Below are positions 9,301 to 18,323 of a stretch of DNA of 64,000 bases, in pieces; within the stretch, counting starts at the first letter, position 1; each line of letters starts with the position of its first letter. The translations under genes and the position numbers were made by a program. Location of the stretch: the NCBI GenBank assembly GCA_016713535.1, contig JADJOY010000007.1, forward strand, positions 132,542 to 196,541, given 5' to 3'. The notes under the pieces were generated by a model, which was given only the letters and a program-made list of their open reading frames with translations, was not told the DNA's origin and made no database searches. Origin of the DNA: Deltaproteobacteria bacterium (GTDB taxonomy: Bacteria > JADJOY01).

Positions 9301-9623
9301 CGCTTCACGTCGAACCGGATCGGCGCTTCGTCCAGGACCCGGTCGAGCCCGTGTTCTGGGCGGACTTCCTGGCGCGGCGGGCGCCCGACGAAGAGCTCAC
9401 CCAGATCCTGGTGCGCTTCACCGTCACCGATTTCCGCGCGCTTCAGGATCGGCTCGGGTGGGACGACACCCGCGAGAACAACCTGATCCTGTGCGAGTCC
9501 GTGCTGCGCGCAGCGGTCGCGACCGGCTTCTGGGACCAACGGCTCGAGGCCCGCGAGCACTGGTCCCTGGTCGAGGCCGTGGTCACGGCGCTCGAAGCGG
9601 CGACCGAACCGACCGACGGATGA
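9297..9623 (+). CDS. small conserved-looking protein of unknown function
   Basis: A 108-residue acidic, helical-looking cytoplasmic protein with no signal peptide or recognised motif. It overlaps both neighbours by four bases (ATGA at 9297 with serB and at 9620 with the next gene), strong evidence that it is translated and coupled. Composition (FTVTDFRALQDRLGWDDTREN) and codon usage match the neighbouring genes. Function unknown. Confidence 0.7.
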   Translation: MTLHVEPDRRFVQDPVEPVFWADFLARRAPDEELTQILVRFTVTDFRALQDRLGWDDTRENNLILCESVLRAAVATGFWDQRLEAREHWSLVEAVVTALEAATEPTDG

Positions 9624-11104
9624 GCGGCGGCGCGCGTCACGGCCGCGCGAACGCGCTCGCCGGCCGGGCGGCGAGGTTCGGCCTCGGCTGGCTCCTCGAC
9701 AAGCTGCGCTGGGGGCCGGGCATCCTGTTCGTCGGGATCGGCGGCGCGTTCCTCTCGGGCGCATGGCTCGCGGGACCCGAGCGGCTGGTGCTCGCGCATA
9801 GTCTCGAGCGCTTCACGGCGCGCGGCGAGGGCCACGCGTCGCGACCGTTCTGGGCGTTCGAGGTCGACATCGATCGCCTCCACGGCGGCTGGAACTGGCC
9901 GGCGGTCACCAGCGCCGAGCTGTGCACCGAGGTCGAGGTTCGTGGGCCCGCCACCGGCGCGGTCCACACCGTGGTGTGCGGCGCGCGCCACGCGCGCCAC
10001 GCCCCGTGGGAGATCGTCGAGACCGTGTCGCTCGCTCCCGACACGCCGATCGCCTGGCGGCGCGACGAACGCGGATTTCCTCGCTACGAGGTGCGCTTCT
10101 CGCCCGGCGCTGCCGCCTGGCTCGGCGAGCGGCCGGCGGGTTTCTGGCCGCTCGTCGGCCAGTCGGACGAGGCGCGCGCCGCGATGCCCCCGCCGGGCAC
10201 GGAGCTCGATGCGTTCTGGCTCGAGGTCGATCGGCCGCTCGAATGGCTGGTGCGCTGGTGGCCAGCCGAGGCTGCGCCACGCCTGGTCCCGATGGCCTTC
10301 GACCCCGTCGATCCGCAGGGAGCGCTGCCGGCTTCGGTGGTGGAGGATGCCCGCGCCCTCCGGCCCGCGTGGGCCATGACCGCGGCCCTCGGGGTGTTCG
10401 GTCTGGTGACCTGGTTCGTCGGCTGGGGCTACGCGATGGGCGGCGCCCCGCGCACGAGGTTCCTGGTGGCCGCGATCGGGCCACTGCTCGCGCTGCCGTG
10501 GTGGGGAAGCCACTTCGAGCCGGTGCTGCTCTGGCTCGAGCCGCGCGCCGGCGAGGTCGGCGCGGACATCGCGCGCGACATCACGGAGGGGCTGCGTCTG
10601 CCCGTCGAAGTGCGCGATCCGTTCGCGTTCGCCCGCTACGATCGCCTCGCCTTCGACGCATCGCGGTCGTATTACGACCCCCTCGGCGGTCGGTTCGGCG
10701 TCGCGCGCCCGGAGCCGCCGCCGGCGGACGCCGACGCGGCCCTCGGCTCGGCCGTCGCCATGGTCTCGACCGCGATGGATGCCGCCGACGACGCGGCGCT
10801 GCTGCCGCTCCTCGAGCGCCTCCGCCAAGACGAGCTCGTCGATCGCGGACAGCTCGGGCTGCTCTACCTCGATGGCGCGCGGCGCGTCGCGCTCGACGAG
10901 CGCCGCGCGCCGGACGTGCGCTGGACCGCGGCGAGCTTCCTGTGGTGGCTGACCGTGACACCCGTCGAGCCCCGCCGCGGGGAGCCGGCGTTCGCGACCC
11001 GCCTCGCGCTCTGGAAGCAGCTCCTCGACTTCCCGCCCGACCCGGCTGTGGTGAACATGACGCGCTCGATGCTCGAACGGATCGAGGCCAGCCCCGCGTC
11101 GTGA
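9620..11104 (+). CDS. membrane protein of unknown function
   Basis: A 494-residue protein with one hydrophobic segment near the N-terminus (GPGILFVGIGGAFLSGAWL) and two in the middle (about residues 255-300, including ALGVFGLVTWFVGWGYAMGG). Between them is a soluble domain of about 190 residues that is beta-rich. After the second pair comes a helical C-terminal region with TAMDAADDAALLPLLERLRQ. The arrangement resembles proteins with an extracytoplasmic domain between helices, but I recognise no family. It is translationally coupled to the small gene upstream and is the last gene of the serB operon. Confidence 0.7.
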   Translation: MSGGARHGRANALAGRAARFGLGWLLDKLRWGPGILFVGIGGAFLSGAWLAGPERLVLAHSLERFTARGEGHASRPFWAFEVDIDRLHGGWNWPAVTSAELCTEVEVRGPATGAVHTVVCGARHARHAPWEIVETVSLAPDTPIAWRRDERGFPRYEVRFSPGAAAWLGERPAGFWPLVGQSDEARAAMPPPGTELDAFWLEVDRPLEWLVRWWPAEAAPRLVPMAFDPVDPQGALPASVVEDARALRPAWAMTAALGVFGLVTWFVGWGYAMGGAPRTRFLVAAIGPLLALPWWGSHFEPVLLWLEPRAGEVGADIARDITEGLRLPVEVRDPFAFARYDRLAFDASRSYYDPLGGRFGVARPEPPPADADAALGSAVAMVSTAMDAADDAALLPLLERLRQDELVDRGQLGLLYLDGARRVALDERRAPDVRWTAASFLWWLTVTPVEPRRGEPAFATRLALWKQLLDFPPDPAVVNMTRSMLERIEASPAS

Positions 11105-11120
11105 TCGCGGCAGCGAGGCG

Positions 11121-12884
11121 TCAGCGCGACGCGAGCTTGCGCAGGTCGACGACCACGAACGCGTCGTCCTCGTACACGGTGGCGCGCGCCGCGAGCGCGG
11201 CCCAGAACGAGCGCGCCGTCCCCTGACGTGCGCCGTTCCAGTACGCCCTCACCTGCGAGCGGACCGGCTCGTACGCGAAGTTCGCCGGCAGCTCCTCCCA
11301 GCCGAGATCTCGTCGCCTCAGCACCAGGAGCTGCACACCGTCCGCGGCGAGCGCGGCGACGTCGCGCGCCGGATCCTCGGGGAAGAGCGCGCGCGTCACC
11401 CGCTCGGTGCGGCGACGCACGGTCTTCTCGAGGTAGTCCCGAAAGAGCGGGTGGGCGAGCTCGGACGCGATCTCGATGCGCCGCTGCACCATCGCGATCA
11501 GGGTGTCGGCATCGCCGCGCGGATTCGCTGCGTAGCGAGTCGAGGAGGGCTGCGCGGCAAGGAACCTCGCGACGCCCTCGTAGCCGCCGCGTGGGATCCC
11601 GTAGGCGAGCGGCCCACCGTCGAAGCGAGCGATCGAAGCGAGCACGAGGACCGCCGCCACCGCGAGCGTCCGCCGTCGCGCTGGCGCACGGTCGGGACGG
11701 TCACGGTGCTGCTCGAGCCCTGCGGCGAGGAACCACGCGAGCGCCCCGAGGAAGGCGAGCGGCTCGTACGTGGCGAGGAACCTGCGCGGGAAATAGAGCC
11801 GCGGCAGAACGAGGTAAGCCACCGCGTTCCAGCCCGCCGCGACGGCGACGCTGGCGGGCACCCACCAGGGCAGGTCGCGAAAGCTCGCCCGCGTGAGCCA
11901 GCGCAGTCCCGCGAGCGCGGCGGCCGCCACGGCGAGCACGCCCGTCGCCCACCCGAGCTGCTCGCCCAGCGGCGCGAACGGCGGCACCCGGACCAGCACG
12001 TCGTCCGGCACGCCGAGGTGCGCTGCGAGCATCCGCGCCGCCTCGATGGGCAGCGGCGCTGGCCGCTCGTTGCGGAAGCGCCCGCCGGGACCGTAGTCGA
12101 CCGAGCCGAGGACCTCGTCACGCGTGAGCAGGGTGCCGAAGCGCGCCTCCACTCCACGGACGTGCCACGCGTTCGTCACGCTCAGCGCGACGGCCACGAG
12201 CGCGGCCGCCGCCATCGGCGCGAACGGCGCGCGCCCCCCGGGTGCCCCATCGCTGGAGCGCGCGCGCCGCGCGCGGGCGAATCCGACCGCGACCACGCTC
12301 GCTCCGAGCACGAGGCTCTGCGGGTGGAGGAGGCCCGCGAGCGTGAGCCACGCCACCGCCAGCCACCAGCGGCCCGCGACCACGCTCGCCAGCACCGCGA
12401 GCTGTAGCGGCGGGCCGTAGCTCCGCGCGAGCCCGCCCATGAGCTCGCGGAGCCACACCTCGTCGAGGAGCCCGGCGGCCACCAGGAGTGGCGCGAACGC
12501 GCCGCGTGGCGAGGACCGCTCGCCGAGGCGCCACAGCGCCACCGCGAACGGCGCCACCAGCACCAGCCCGATCCACTTGGTGAAGAGGTAGGGATCGATC
12601 TGCTTCGCGAGCGTCTGGTAGAGCCACGCCAGCGCCGGAGGTTGGAACGCCCGCGCGTACGCGGTGAGCGGATCGGTCGCCGAGAAGTCGACGCCGGCCC
12701 GCACCTGTTCGAGCCAGAACCAGTTCTGCCGGTAGTCGTCGTGAAGCGCGTCGGTCGCGACGATCGGCCACGCGACGCGCACGACCACGTGCGCCACCGC
12801 GAGGGCCGCGAGCGCGAGGCTCCACCTCCGGGCCGCGCTCGCCGCGCTGGATCGCGAGTTCGGGGACTGGTCGAGCTCGCTCAA
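11121..12884 (-). CDS. polytopic membrane protein, GT-C-like
   Basis: A 587-residue protein with about ten predicted membrane helices and a C-terminal soluble tail of about 140 residues. An acidic first loop ([15 protein letters not shown]) follows the first helix, the place where GT-C glycosyltransferases and related lipid-sugar enzymes keep catalytic acids; this is a resemblance only. I chose the TTG at 12884 because GAGG lies six bases upstream and because longer versions would run into ilvD at 13039. It diverges from ilvD and ends 16 bases from the stop of the convergent serB operon. Confidence 0.65.
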   Translation of the reverse strand: MSELDQSPNSRSSAASAARRWSLALAALAVAHVVVRVAWPIVATDALHDDYRQNWFWLEQVRAGVDFSATDPLTAYARAFQPPALAWLYQTLAKQIDPYLFTKWIGLVLVAPFAVALWRLGERSSPRGAFAPLLVAAGLLDEVWLRELMGGLARSYGPPLQLAVLASVVAGRWWLAVAWLTLAGLLHPQSLVLGASVVAVGFARARRARSSDGAPGGRAPFAPMAAAALVAVALSVTNAWHVRGVEARFGTLLTRDEVLGSVDYGPGGRFRNERPAPLPIEAARMLAAHLGVPDDVLVRVPPFAPLGEQLGWATGVLAVAAAALAGLRWLTRASFRDLPWWVPASVAVAAGWNAVAYLVLPRLYFPRRFLATYEPLAFLGALAWFLAAGLEQHRDRPDRAPARRRTLAVAAVLVLASIARFDGGPLAYGIPRGGYEGVARFLAAQPSSTRYAANPRGDADTLIAMVQRRIEIASELAHPLFRDYLEKTVRRRTERVTRALFPEDPARDVAALAADGVQLLVLRRRDLGWEELPANFAYEPVRSQVRAYWNGARQGTARSFWAALAARATVYEDDAFVVVDLRKLASR

Positions 12885-13038
12885 GTGGCCTCGCTGCCGC
12901 GCCGCCTCGCCGGCACGGGGCGCGCAACCCTGCCTCCAGCGAGCGCGCGGCGCAAGCACGAACGTCGCGGTGACAACCCGGAACGAGGCTGACAAGCTCT
13001 GGCGTTCTCCGCGTCGACCGATCCAGGAGCCCCCCGCC

Positions 13039-14451
13039 ATGGCCAGCGATCCCAAGCTCAACGCTCACAGCCGTGAGGTCACGAGCGGCGTCGAGCGCTC
13101 CCCCAACCGCGCGATGCTGCGCGCCGTCGGCTTCACCGACGCCGACTTCGCGAAGCCGATCGTCGGCGTCTCCAACGCCCACAGCACGATCACGCCGTGC
13201 AACGCCGGCATCGGCCCGCTCGCCGCGCGCGCCGAGGCGGGCGTGCGCGCCGCCGGCGGCATGCCGCAGATCTTCGGCACCATCACGATCTCGGACGGGA
13301 TCGCGATGGGCACCGAGGGAATGAAGTGCTCACTGGTGAGCCGCGAGGTGATCGCGGACTCGATCGAGTGCGTGGTGCGCGGCCAGAGCATGGACGGGCT
13401 GATCGCGGTGGGCGGCTGCGACAAGAACATGCCGGGCGCGATGATCGCCATCGCGCGGCTCGACGTACCGTCGGTGTTCGTCTACGCCGGCACCATCAAG
13501 CCCGGAACCTGGAAGGGGCAGGACCTGACCGTCGTGAGCGTGTTCGAGGCCGTGGGTGCCAGGAACGCCGGCAGGATGAGCGACGAGGACTTCTCCGGCA
13601 TCGAGCACAACGCGTGCCCCGGACCGGGGGCGTGTGGTGGGATGTACACAGCGAACACCATGTCCTCGGCCATCGAGGCGCTCGGCATGAGCCTGCCGAT
13701 GACCTCCACGATGGCCGCCGAGGACGCCGAGAAGGCCGACTCCACCGAGGAAGCGGGCCGCGTGCTGGTGCGCTGCATCGAGGGTCAGCTCCTGCCGCGC
13801 CAGATCATGACGCGCGCCGCGTTCGACAACGCGATCACGGTCGTGATGGCGGTGGGCGGGTCGACCAACGCGGTGCTGCACCTGCTGGCGATCGCACATG
13901 CCGCGCAGGTGCCGCTCACGATCGACGACTTCGAGAGCATCCGGAAGCGTGTCCCGGTGCTCTGCGACCTGAAGCCCTCCGGCAAGTACGTCGCCACCGA
14001 CCTGCGACGCGTGGGTGGCATCCCGCTGGTCATGAAGATGCTGCTCAGGGCGGGCCTGATCGACGGCTCCTGCATGACCGTGACCGGGAAGACCGTCGCG
14101 GAGAACCTGGCCGAGGTCCCCGACTCCCCGCCTGCAGGGCAGGACGTGGTACGTCCCTTCGACAAGGTGGGGTTCGTGACCGACGGCCGGTTCTCGGGCG
14201 GCACCTTCGGCATGGTGGTCGGGCATGTCGCGCCGGAGGCGCAGGAAGGCGGCACGATCGCGCTGGTGCAGGACGGCGACTCGATCACCATCGACGGCGA
14301 CCACAACGAGCTCGAGCTGCACGTGCCGGACGACGAGCTCGCCCGACGCCGGGCCATGTGGACGGCGCCCGCGCCGCGCTACCCGACCGGCGTTCTGGGG
14401 AAATACGGCCGTAACGCCGCGTGTGCGTCGGTCGGCGCCTACACGGAGTGA
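13039..14451 (+). CDS. ilvD: dihydroxy-acid dehydratase with internal deletion
   Basis: Dihydroxy-acid dehydratase makes the 2-oxo acids of valine/isoleucine synthesis and needs a Fe-S cluster and Mg. All three cluster cysteines are visible: C54 in TITPCNAG, C127 in GGCDKNMPG and C199 in [13 protein letters not shown]. The proposed catalytic Ser is S386 in DGRFSGG. Yet the protein is 470 residues, not the usual 555-570. The text passes directly from GQDVVRPFD to [13 protein letters not shown] at about residue 377 (near 14165), leaving out the conserved block with GNLAPEG and RYEGPxGGPGM. The join is in frame. Activity is doubtful; see findings. Start ATG follows AGGAGC. Confidence 0.88.
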   Translation: MASDPKLNAHSREVTSGVERSPNRAMLRAVGFTDADFAKPIVGVSNAHSTITPCNAGIGPLAARAEAGVRAAGGMPQIFGTITISDGIAMGTEGMKCSLVSREVIADSIECVVRGQSMDGLIAVGGCDKNMPGAMIAIARLDVPSVFVYAGTIKPGTWKGQDLTVVSVFEAVGARNAGRMSDEDFSGIEHNACPGPGACGGMYTANTMSSAIEALGMSLPMTSTMAAEDAEKADSTEEAGRVLVRCIEGQLLPRQIMTRAAFDNAITVVMAVGGSTNAVLHLLAIAHAAQVPLTIDDFESIRKRVPVLCDLKPSGKYVATDLRRVGGIPLVMKMLLRAGLIDGSCMTVTGKTVAENLAEVPDSPPAGQDVVRPFDKVGFVTDGRFSGGTFGMVVGHVAPEAQEGGTIALVQDGDSITIDGDHNELELHVPDDELARRRAMWTAPAPRYPTGVLGKYGRNAACASVGAYTE

Positions 14452-14461
14452 GCTCCCGGTA

Positions 14462-14488
14462 GAGCCACGCGCCAGCGGCGCGTGGCTC
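14462..14488 (+). terminator. perfect hairpin after ilvD
   Basis: A 12-base perfect stem (GAGCCACGCGCC / GGCGCGTGGCTC) with a 3-base AGC loop, ten bases after the ilvD stop. There is no T-tract, as is common in GC-rich genomes. Likely transcription end for ilvD. Confidence 0.65.
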
Positions 14489-14657
14489 GTGGCCGCGCCG
14501 GATCCGCGGCGAGGCGCCGCGTACCGTGATCGACCGCCTCGGCGGTGCAGCGCCGCCGCGTATCTCCGGTCGCGCGACGCGCGACCCTCCGACGCGTGAT
14601 CGGCCGCGTGAGCGCAGGCGACGCTCCGCTCGCGCCACGAGCGGAGTCGGAGACCGG

Positions 14658-14712
14658 CGCGTCGCGGCGCGCCGCCACGAGCGAAGCGAGTCTCTCGGGG
14701 TGGCACCCGCGC
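14658..14712 (-). repeat. dispersed repeat, family 1, partial copy
   Basis: On the reverse strand it reads CACCCCGAGAGACTCGCTTCGCTCGTGGCGGCGCGCCGCGACGCGC (written here in two parts: CACCCCGAGAGACTCGCTTC then GCTCGTGGCGGCGCG and so on), the core of family 1. It sits between the convergent ilvD and SGNH-lipoprotein genes. Confidence 0.65.
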
Positions 14713-14734
14713 GCCGCGCGCGCTCCCCGAGCAA

Positions 14735-15868
14735 CTAGGGCGCGACCTGGTCCGCGTAGGCGCCGCGCGTGTAATAGGCGACGATCGCCGAGCGCGTGAG
14801 GCCGGCGACGTGCTCCATGCCGTCGTCGTCGAGGTGGACCTGATCCGGGTCGTTGCTCGCGAACCACGAGCGGTTCGAGTCGTACTCGAAGTCGCTCTCG
14901 ACCAGGATCGCGTCGTACTTGCCCGCGAGCGTGCGGATCACGTTGTTGGCCGCGCCGGTGCCGCCCCTGCGGTCCTCGCGCTTCTCCCCGTGGACCGTCA
15001 CCAGGACGGGCTTGATGCCGGCGTGGGTCACGTTCTCGAGGACCGTCGTGTAGGCGTCACGGAAGATCCCGATGTTCTCGTCGTCGGGATAGAAGAGATA
15101 GGCGTGCACGTCGTTGAGCCCGTAGCGCAGGAGAGCGAAGCGCATGCCCGGGAACTCCTGAACCCCCTCGCGGACCTGGGTGGCTCCCTCGTGGTCCGCG
15201 CCGGAGACGTAGGCGATCGGCGTATCGTTCTGAGCACGGTTGGTCACGGTGAAGCTGCCGAAGAACGACGCCAGCGCAGGATCCTCGTCGAGATAGCTAT
15301 CGATCGACGTGCGCCGAAAGGGGCTGTGATCGGCGGTGTCGGAGTCGCCGAAGGTCACCATGCGTCCCGTGTTGAGGACGAGCGGCAAGCTGAACGCCAG
15401 GTTCTTGGGAAAGAACACGCCGAACCGGACCGAGGTCGGCACCGTACTGACGTCGTAGTCGGGCGGCAGGCCGTCGAGCGCCAGCGTGTAGTTGTCGGCG
15501 ACCAGGTCGGCGACGTGCGCGACGCCGTCGGCGCCGGTGACCGCCTCGGCCGCGAGGCTGCCGTTGCGGCTCACGATCACCTTCACCCCCACCAGCGGAT
15601 CGCCGTGTGGAGATTCGGTGAGGCCGATCGTGATGCCCGAGATCGTCGGTGGCGGCGGCGGAGGCTCGGGGTCGCCGCCACCGCCTCCACCGCCACCGCC
15701 ACCGCCGCCACCGCCTCCACCTCCGCCGCCACCGCCGCCACCACCACCTCCCGAGCCACCGTCGTCAGGCGGCGGAAAGGCGCTCGAGGTGCCGCCACAG
15801 GCCGCGGCGGACGACGTCAGCGCGGCGAGGAGCAGGTAAGCGAGGATGTGACGTCGGGACGACTTCAC
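14735..15868 (-). CDS. SGNH/GDSL-type lipoprotein with poly-Gly linker
   Basis: A 377-residue predicted lipoprotein. The signal peptide ends in SAAAC (Cys 24); a linker made almost wholly of glycine (about residues 38-66) follows, then a short Pro run, then a beta domain resembling a carboxypeptidase-regulatory-like repeat (LVGVKVIVSRNG...GADGVAHV). The catalytic part has G174-D-S176 as block I, GLND as block III and DQVHLDDDGMEH as the Asp/His block, so it should be a serine ester hydrolase or acetylesterase at the cell surface. The GTG start at 15868 has GGAG seven bases upstream. A TATAAT promoter lies about 130 bases upstream. Confidence 0.8.
   Translation of the reverse strand: MKSSRRHILAYLLLAALTSSAAACGGTSSAFPPPDDGGSGGGGGGGGGGGGGGGGGGGGGGGGGGDPEPPPPPPTISGITIGLTESPHGDPLVGVKVIVSRNGSLAAEAVTGADGVAHVADLVADNYTLALDGLPPDYDVSTVPTSVRFGVFFPKNLAFSLPLVLNTGRMVTFGDSDTADHSPFRRTSIDSYLDEDPALASFFGSFTVTNRAQNDTPIAYVSGADHEGATQVREGVQEFPGMRFALLRYGLNDVHAYLFYPDDENIGIFRDAYTTVLENVTHAGIKPVLVTVHGEKREDRRGGTGAANNVIRTLAGKYDAILVESDFEYDSNRSWFASNDPDQVHLDDDGMEHVAGLTRSAIVAYYTRGAYADQVAP
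15650..15757. repeat. GCC/ACC trinucleotide tract encoding poly-Gly
   Basis: A run of about 30 codons, nearly all for glycine (GGN on the reverse strand), within the SGNH lipoprotein. Such tracts are prone to slippage in whole codons, so linker length may vary between strains. Confidence 0.8.
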
Positions 15869-16323
15869 GCGCGGGCTCCGGTGAGAGGGGTGGACGGCGT
15901 CGAGGGATCGTCGTCGCTCGCTACCCCGCGATCGCCGGGAGGACGGACGCAACTCGAAGCTGCGCTCGCTACGACGCGGTGCGGCAAACCCTGTCCATTA
16001 TAGCCCGAAGTAATCCCGTCGCAAATGATAAATTTTCCCGTACGAATTCGACATGCTGTCCCGTTCGGGCTCGATCCACCCGGTTTCGACGGCGATTCGT
16101 GGGCGCCGATCCGGTGTTCGAGCCGCGCCAGGGCGCCGCACGGTTCGGTGAAGGGTCCGTCTGGACGAGAGTCGGCCTTCGAGTCGCGAGGGTCGGCGCG
16201 AACATGGCCCATCACCCTCGGATCCGTGTGGTCGAAAGCCCGCGCTCGCTCTGTTACCCTTGCCGGCCCTTCGCGTCCGGCGGCGGACGTACCACGATCG
16301 GAATCTCGATCCGAGAGGCACCG
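15869..16323. other. intergenic region with AT-rich patch and promoter
   Basis: A 455-base gap between divergent genes. Positions about 15990-16060 are much less GC-rich than the surroundings and hold the reverse promoter listed separately. No coding sequence is supported; the in-frame extension upstream of the TTG at 16324 lacks a ribosome site. Confidence 0.5.
15997..16024 (-). promoter_or_regulatory. sigma70-type promoter for the SGNH lipoprotein
   Basis: On the reverse strand TTGCGA (16019-16024), a 16-base spacer and a perfect TATAAT (15997-16002). It points toward the GTG at 15868 and lies in the AT-rich patch. Confidence 0.6.
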
Positions 16324-16947
16324 TTGGCCACAGGGTTCAGCAAAGATCGCTCGAACATCTATTTCTGGTTCGACTCCGAGTACACCACGCTCGAGCTCGA
16401 CAAGGCCTGTCTTCTCCAGGTCGCGCTGGTCATCACCGATTCCGAGCTCAAGCGGCTGACCACCGACCCCGGCCTCTCCATGTACGTCCGGCTCCCGCCC
16501 GGCCACGAGCCGGCGGCGTGGGTGAAGGAGAACCAGGCGGACGTGCTGAAGGGGTCGGCGGCCCAGGGGCTGCCTGTCCTCGAGGTGGACCGCCGCCTCG
16601 CTCAATACGTCGACAACGCCATCGGACCTCCGGGAGATTCCGAGCGCTTCCGGCCCATCCTGGCCGGCAACAGCATCCACTCGGACTGGATCCTGGTGCG
16701 ACGCTTCCTGCCCGAATTCGTGCGGCGCATGAACTACCGCCTGCTCGACGTGACGGGCCTGAAGCTCCAGTGGGACCAGTACTGGAAGGGCGACCGATTC
16801 GACAAGGACACCCCGGAGCAGATCCGGCGCTTCTTCCCCGAGGCGCAGCTCGACGCCACGTCGGTTCGTCACGACGCGTTCTTCGACGCGCAGGCTTCGA
16901 TCGCCGAGCTCGCCTATTACCGCTCGCGTCTCGAGATGCGTCGCTGA
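16324..16947 (+). CDS. oligoribonuclease-like DEDDh 3'-5' exonuclease
   Basis: A 207-residue exonuclease of the oligoribonuclease type, expected to degrade very short RNAs or dinucleotides in the cytoplasm. Motif I is D-S-E in IYFWFDSEYTTLELD (the family usually has DLEMTGLD). Motif II lies in AGNSIHSDWILVRRF-LPEF, and motif III with the catalytic His is HDAFFDAQASIAELAYYR, close to the Orn signature H.A.DD...SI.EL.YYR. The TTG at 16324 is preferred because GAGAGG lies six bases upstream. Divergence in motif I means it could be a paralogue with another substrate. Confidence 0.75.
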   Translation: MATGFSKDRSNIYFWFDSEYTTLELDKACLLQVALVITDSELKRLTTDPGLSMYVRLPPGHEPAAWVKENQADVLKGSAAQGLPVLEVDRRLAQYVDNAIGPPGDSERFRPILAGNSIHSDWILVRRFLPEFVRRMNYRLLDVTGLKLQWDQYWKGDRFDKDTPEQIRRFFPEAQLDATSVRHDAFFDAQASIAELAYYRSRLEMRR

Positions 16948-17014
16948 CGCGCCGGCGGCTACATTCAGCGCTCGGGCGGGCCGGCGCGTCCCCGGCGGCC
17001 CCGCGGTGCGCCGC

Positions 17015-17917
17015 ATGATCACCGAGACCCGCCTCGTCGACCGTGCCACCGGCCGCCTCGTCACCGAGGAGGTGTTCGGCGGCGCGATGTTGTCCCTCGC
17101 GTACGAGAACTCGGTGGGACGGCGGGTCGGCGGCTGGCCATGGCTACAGCGCGCGATCTCGCGAATCCTGGGCTGGTACCAATCGAGCCCGCTCTCGGCG
17201 CGAGGGATCGCGCCGTTCGTCGCACGATACCGGATCGCGAGCGGCGACTTCGAGGCGCCGAGCGGCGGCTACCGCACGTTCAACGATTTCTTCTACCGGC
17301 GGCTCGCCACCGGCGCGCGCCCCTTCCCCGCCGACCCGGCGGTGCTCGGCGCCGCCGCGGAAGGCCGGCTCAGCGTCTTTCCGATCGAGGCCGCCGCGGT
17401 GCCGATCACGGTGAAGGGCGTGCCGGTGGCCATCGGCGAGCTGCTCGGCTCGCGCGAGCTGGCCGAACGCCACGTCGGCGGTCACGTCTTCGTGTTCCGT
17501 CTCTGCCCCGTCGACTACCACCGATTCCACTTCCCCGACTCCGGCGTGCCGAGCGCCGCACGCCGCATCGAGGGCGTGCTGCACTCCGTGCACCCGGTGG
17601 CGCAGCGCGTGGTCCCCGATCTGTTCCTGCGCAACGAGCGGCAGGTCGCCACCCTCGTGAGCGACCACTTCGGCGCGCTGGTCCTCGTCGACGTGGGTGC
17701 GATGTGCGTGGGGCGGATCGTCCAGACCTACGAGCCGGGTCAGCCCGTGGCGCGCGGCGCGGAGAAGGGCTACTTCGCGTTCGGTGGCTCCACGACGATC
17801 CTCGTCACCGAGCCCGGACGCGTGATCCCCGACGCCGACCTCCTCGAGCACACCGCGCAGGGGCTCGAGTCGCTGGTGCGTGTCGGCGAGCCCGTGGGCC
17901 GCGCCGACCGCGGCTGA
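17015..17917 (+). CDS. psd: phosphatidylserine decarboxylase, type II
   Basis: A 300-residue member of the PSD family, which converts phosphatidylserine to phosphatidylethanolamine at the inner membrane after self-cleavage. The cleavage motif is GGST with S259 (YFAFGGSTTILV), where the pyruvoyl group would form. H169 lies in CPVDYHRFHFP. The third triad residue, normally Asp in a PADG/PCDG motif, is replaced by E116 (AAAEGRLSVF). Start could be the GTG at 17006 or the ATG at 17015; neither has a clear ribosome site and I chose the ATG. It lies 67 bases after the exonuclease in a co-directional run. Confidence 0.85.
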   Translation: MITETRLVDRATGRLVTEEVFGGAMLSLAYENSVGRRVGGWPWLQRAISRILGWYQSSPLSARGIAPFVARYRIASGDFEAPSGGYRTFNDFFYRRLATGARPFPADPAVLGAAAEGRLSVFPIEAAAVPITVKGVPVAIGELLGSRELAERHVGGHVFVFRLCPVDYHRFHFPDSGVPSAARRIEGVLHSVHPVAQRVVPDLFLRNERQVATLVSDHFGALVLVDVGAMCVGRIVQTYEPGQPVARGAEKGYFAFGGSTTILVTEPGRVIPDADLLEHTAQGLESLVRVGEPVGRADRG

Positions 17918-17946
17918 CGAGCGCGTCCCCCACGATCGGAGCGAGC

Positions 17947-18267
17947 ATGAACGTCGTCGATTGGTCGAGCCTGGTGTCGTTCGCGGACGACAAGATGAAG
18001 AAGGTGCCGCTCTTCTCGAGCGAGCGGATGTTCTGCGATGTCTACTGCTTCCGTCCCGGACAAGAGCAGCGCGCCCACCGTCACGAGGGCTCGGACAAGG
18101 TCTACGTGGTGGTTCGCGGCACGGGCACGTTCCGGGTCGGCGACGAGGAGCGCGAGCTGGTCGCGGGACAGGCGGTGTTCGCGCCGGCTGGCGAGGAGCT
18201 CGGCGCGCGCAACACCAGCGGGGACGACCTCGTGGTGCTGGTCACGATGGCGCCCAAGCCGGCCTGA
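17947..18267 (+). CDS. cupin-domain protein
   Basis: A 106-residue single-domain cupin. Motif 1 is PGQEQRAHRHEGSDKVYVVVRGTG, with HRH and an Asp/Lys region in place of the usual Glu; motif 2 has GQAVFAPAGEELGARN, lacking the standard His. Metal binding may therefore be partial. It lies 29 bases after psd. No substrate can be proposed. Confidence 0.75.
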   Translation: MNVVDWSSLVSFADDKMKKVPLFSSERMFCDVYCFRPGQEQRAHRHEGSDKVYVVVRGTGTFRVGDEERELVAGQAVFAPAGEELGARNTSGDDLVVLVTMAPKPA

Positions 18268-18323
18268 CACGCCCGCAACCACCCACTGCTTCACCCGACG
18301 GCCACCCGAGAGTCGAGGAACCG

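Noticed and set aside
15650-15757. Poly-Gly region as collagen-like
   Set aside because: No Gly-X-Y periodicity; nearly every residue is Gly.
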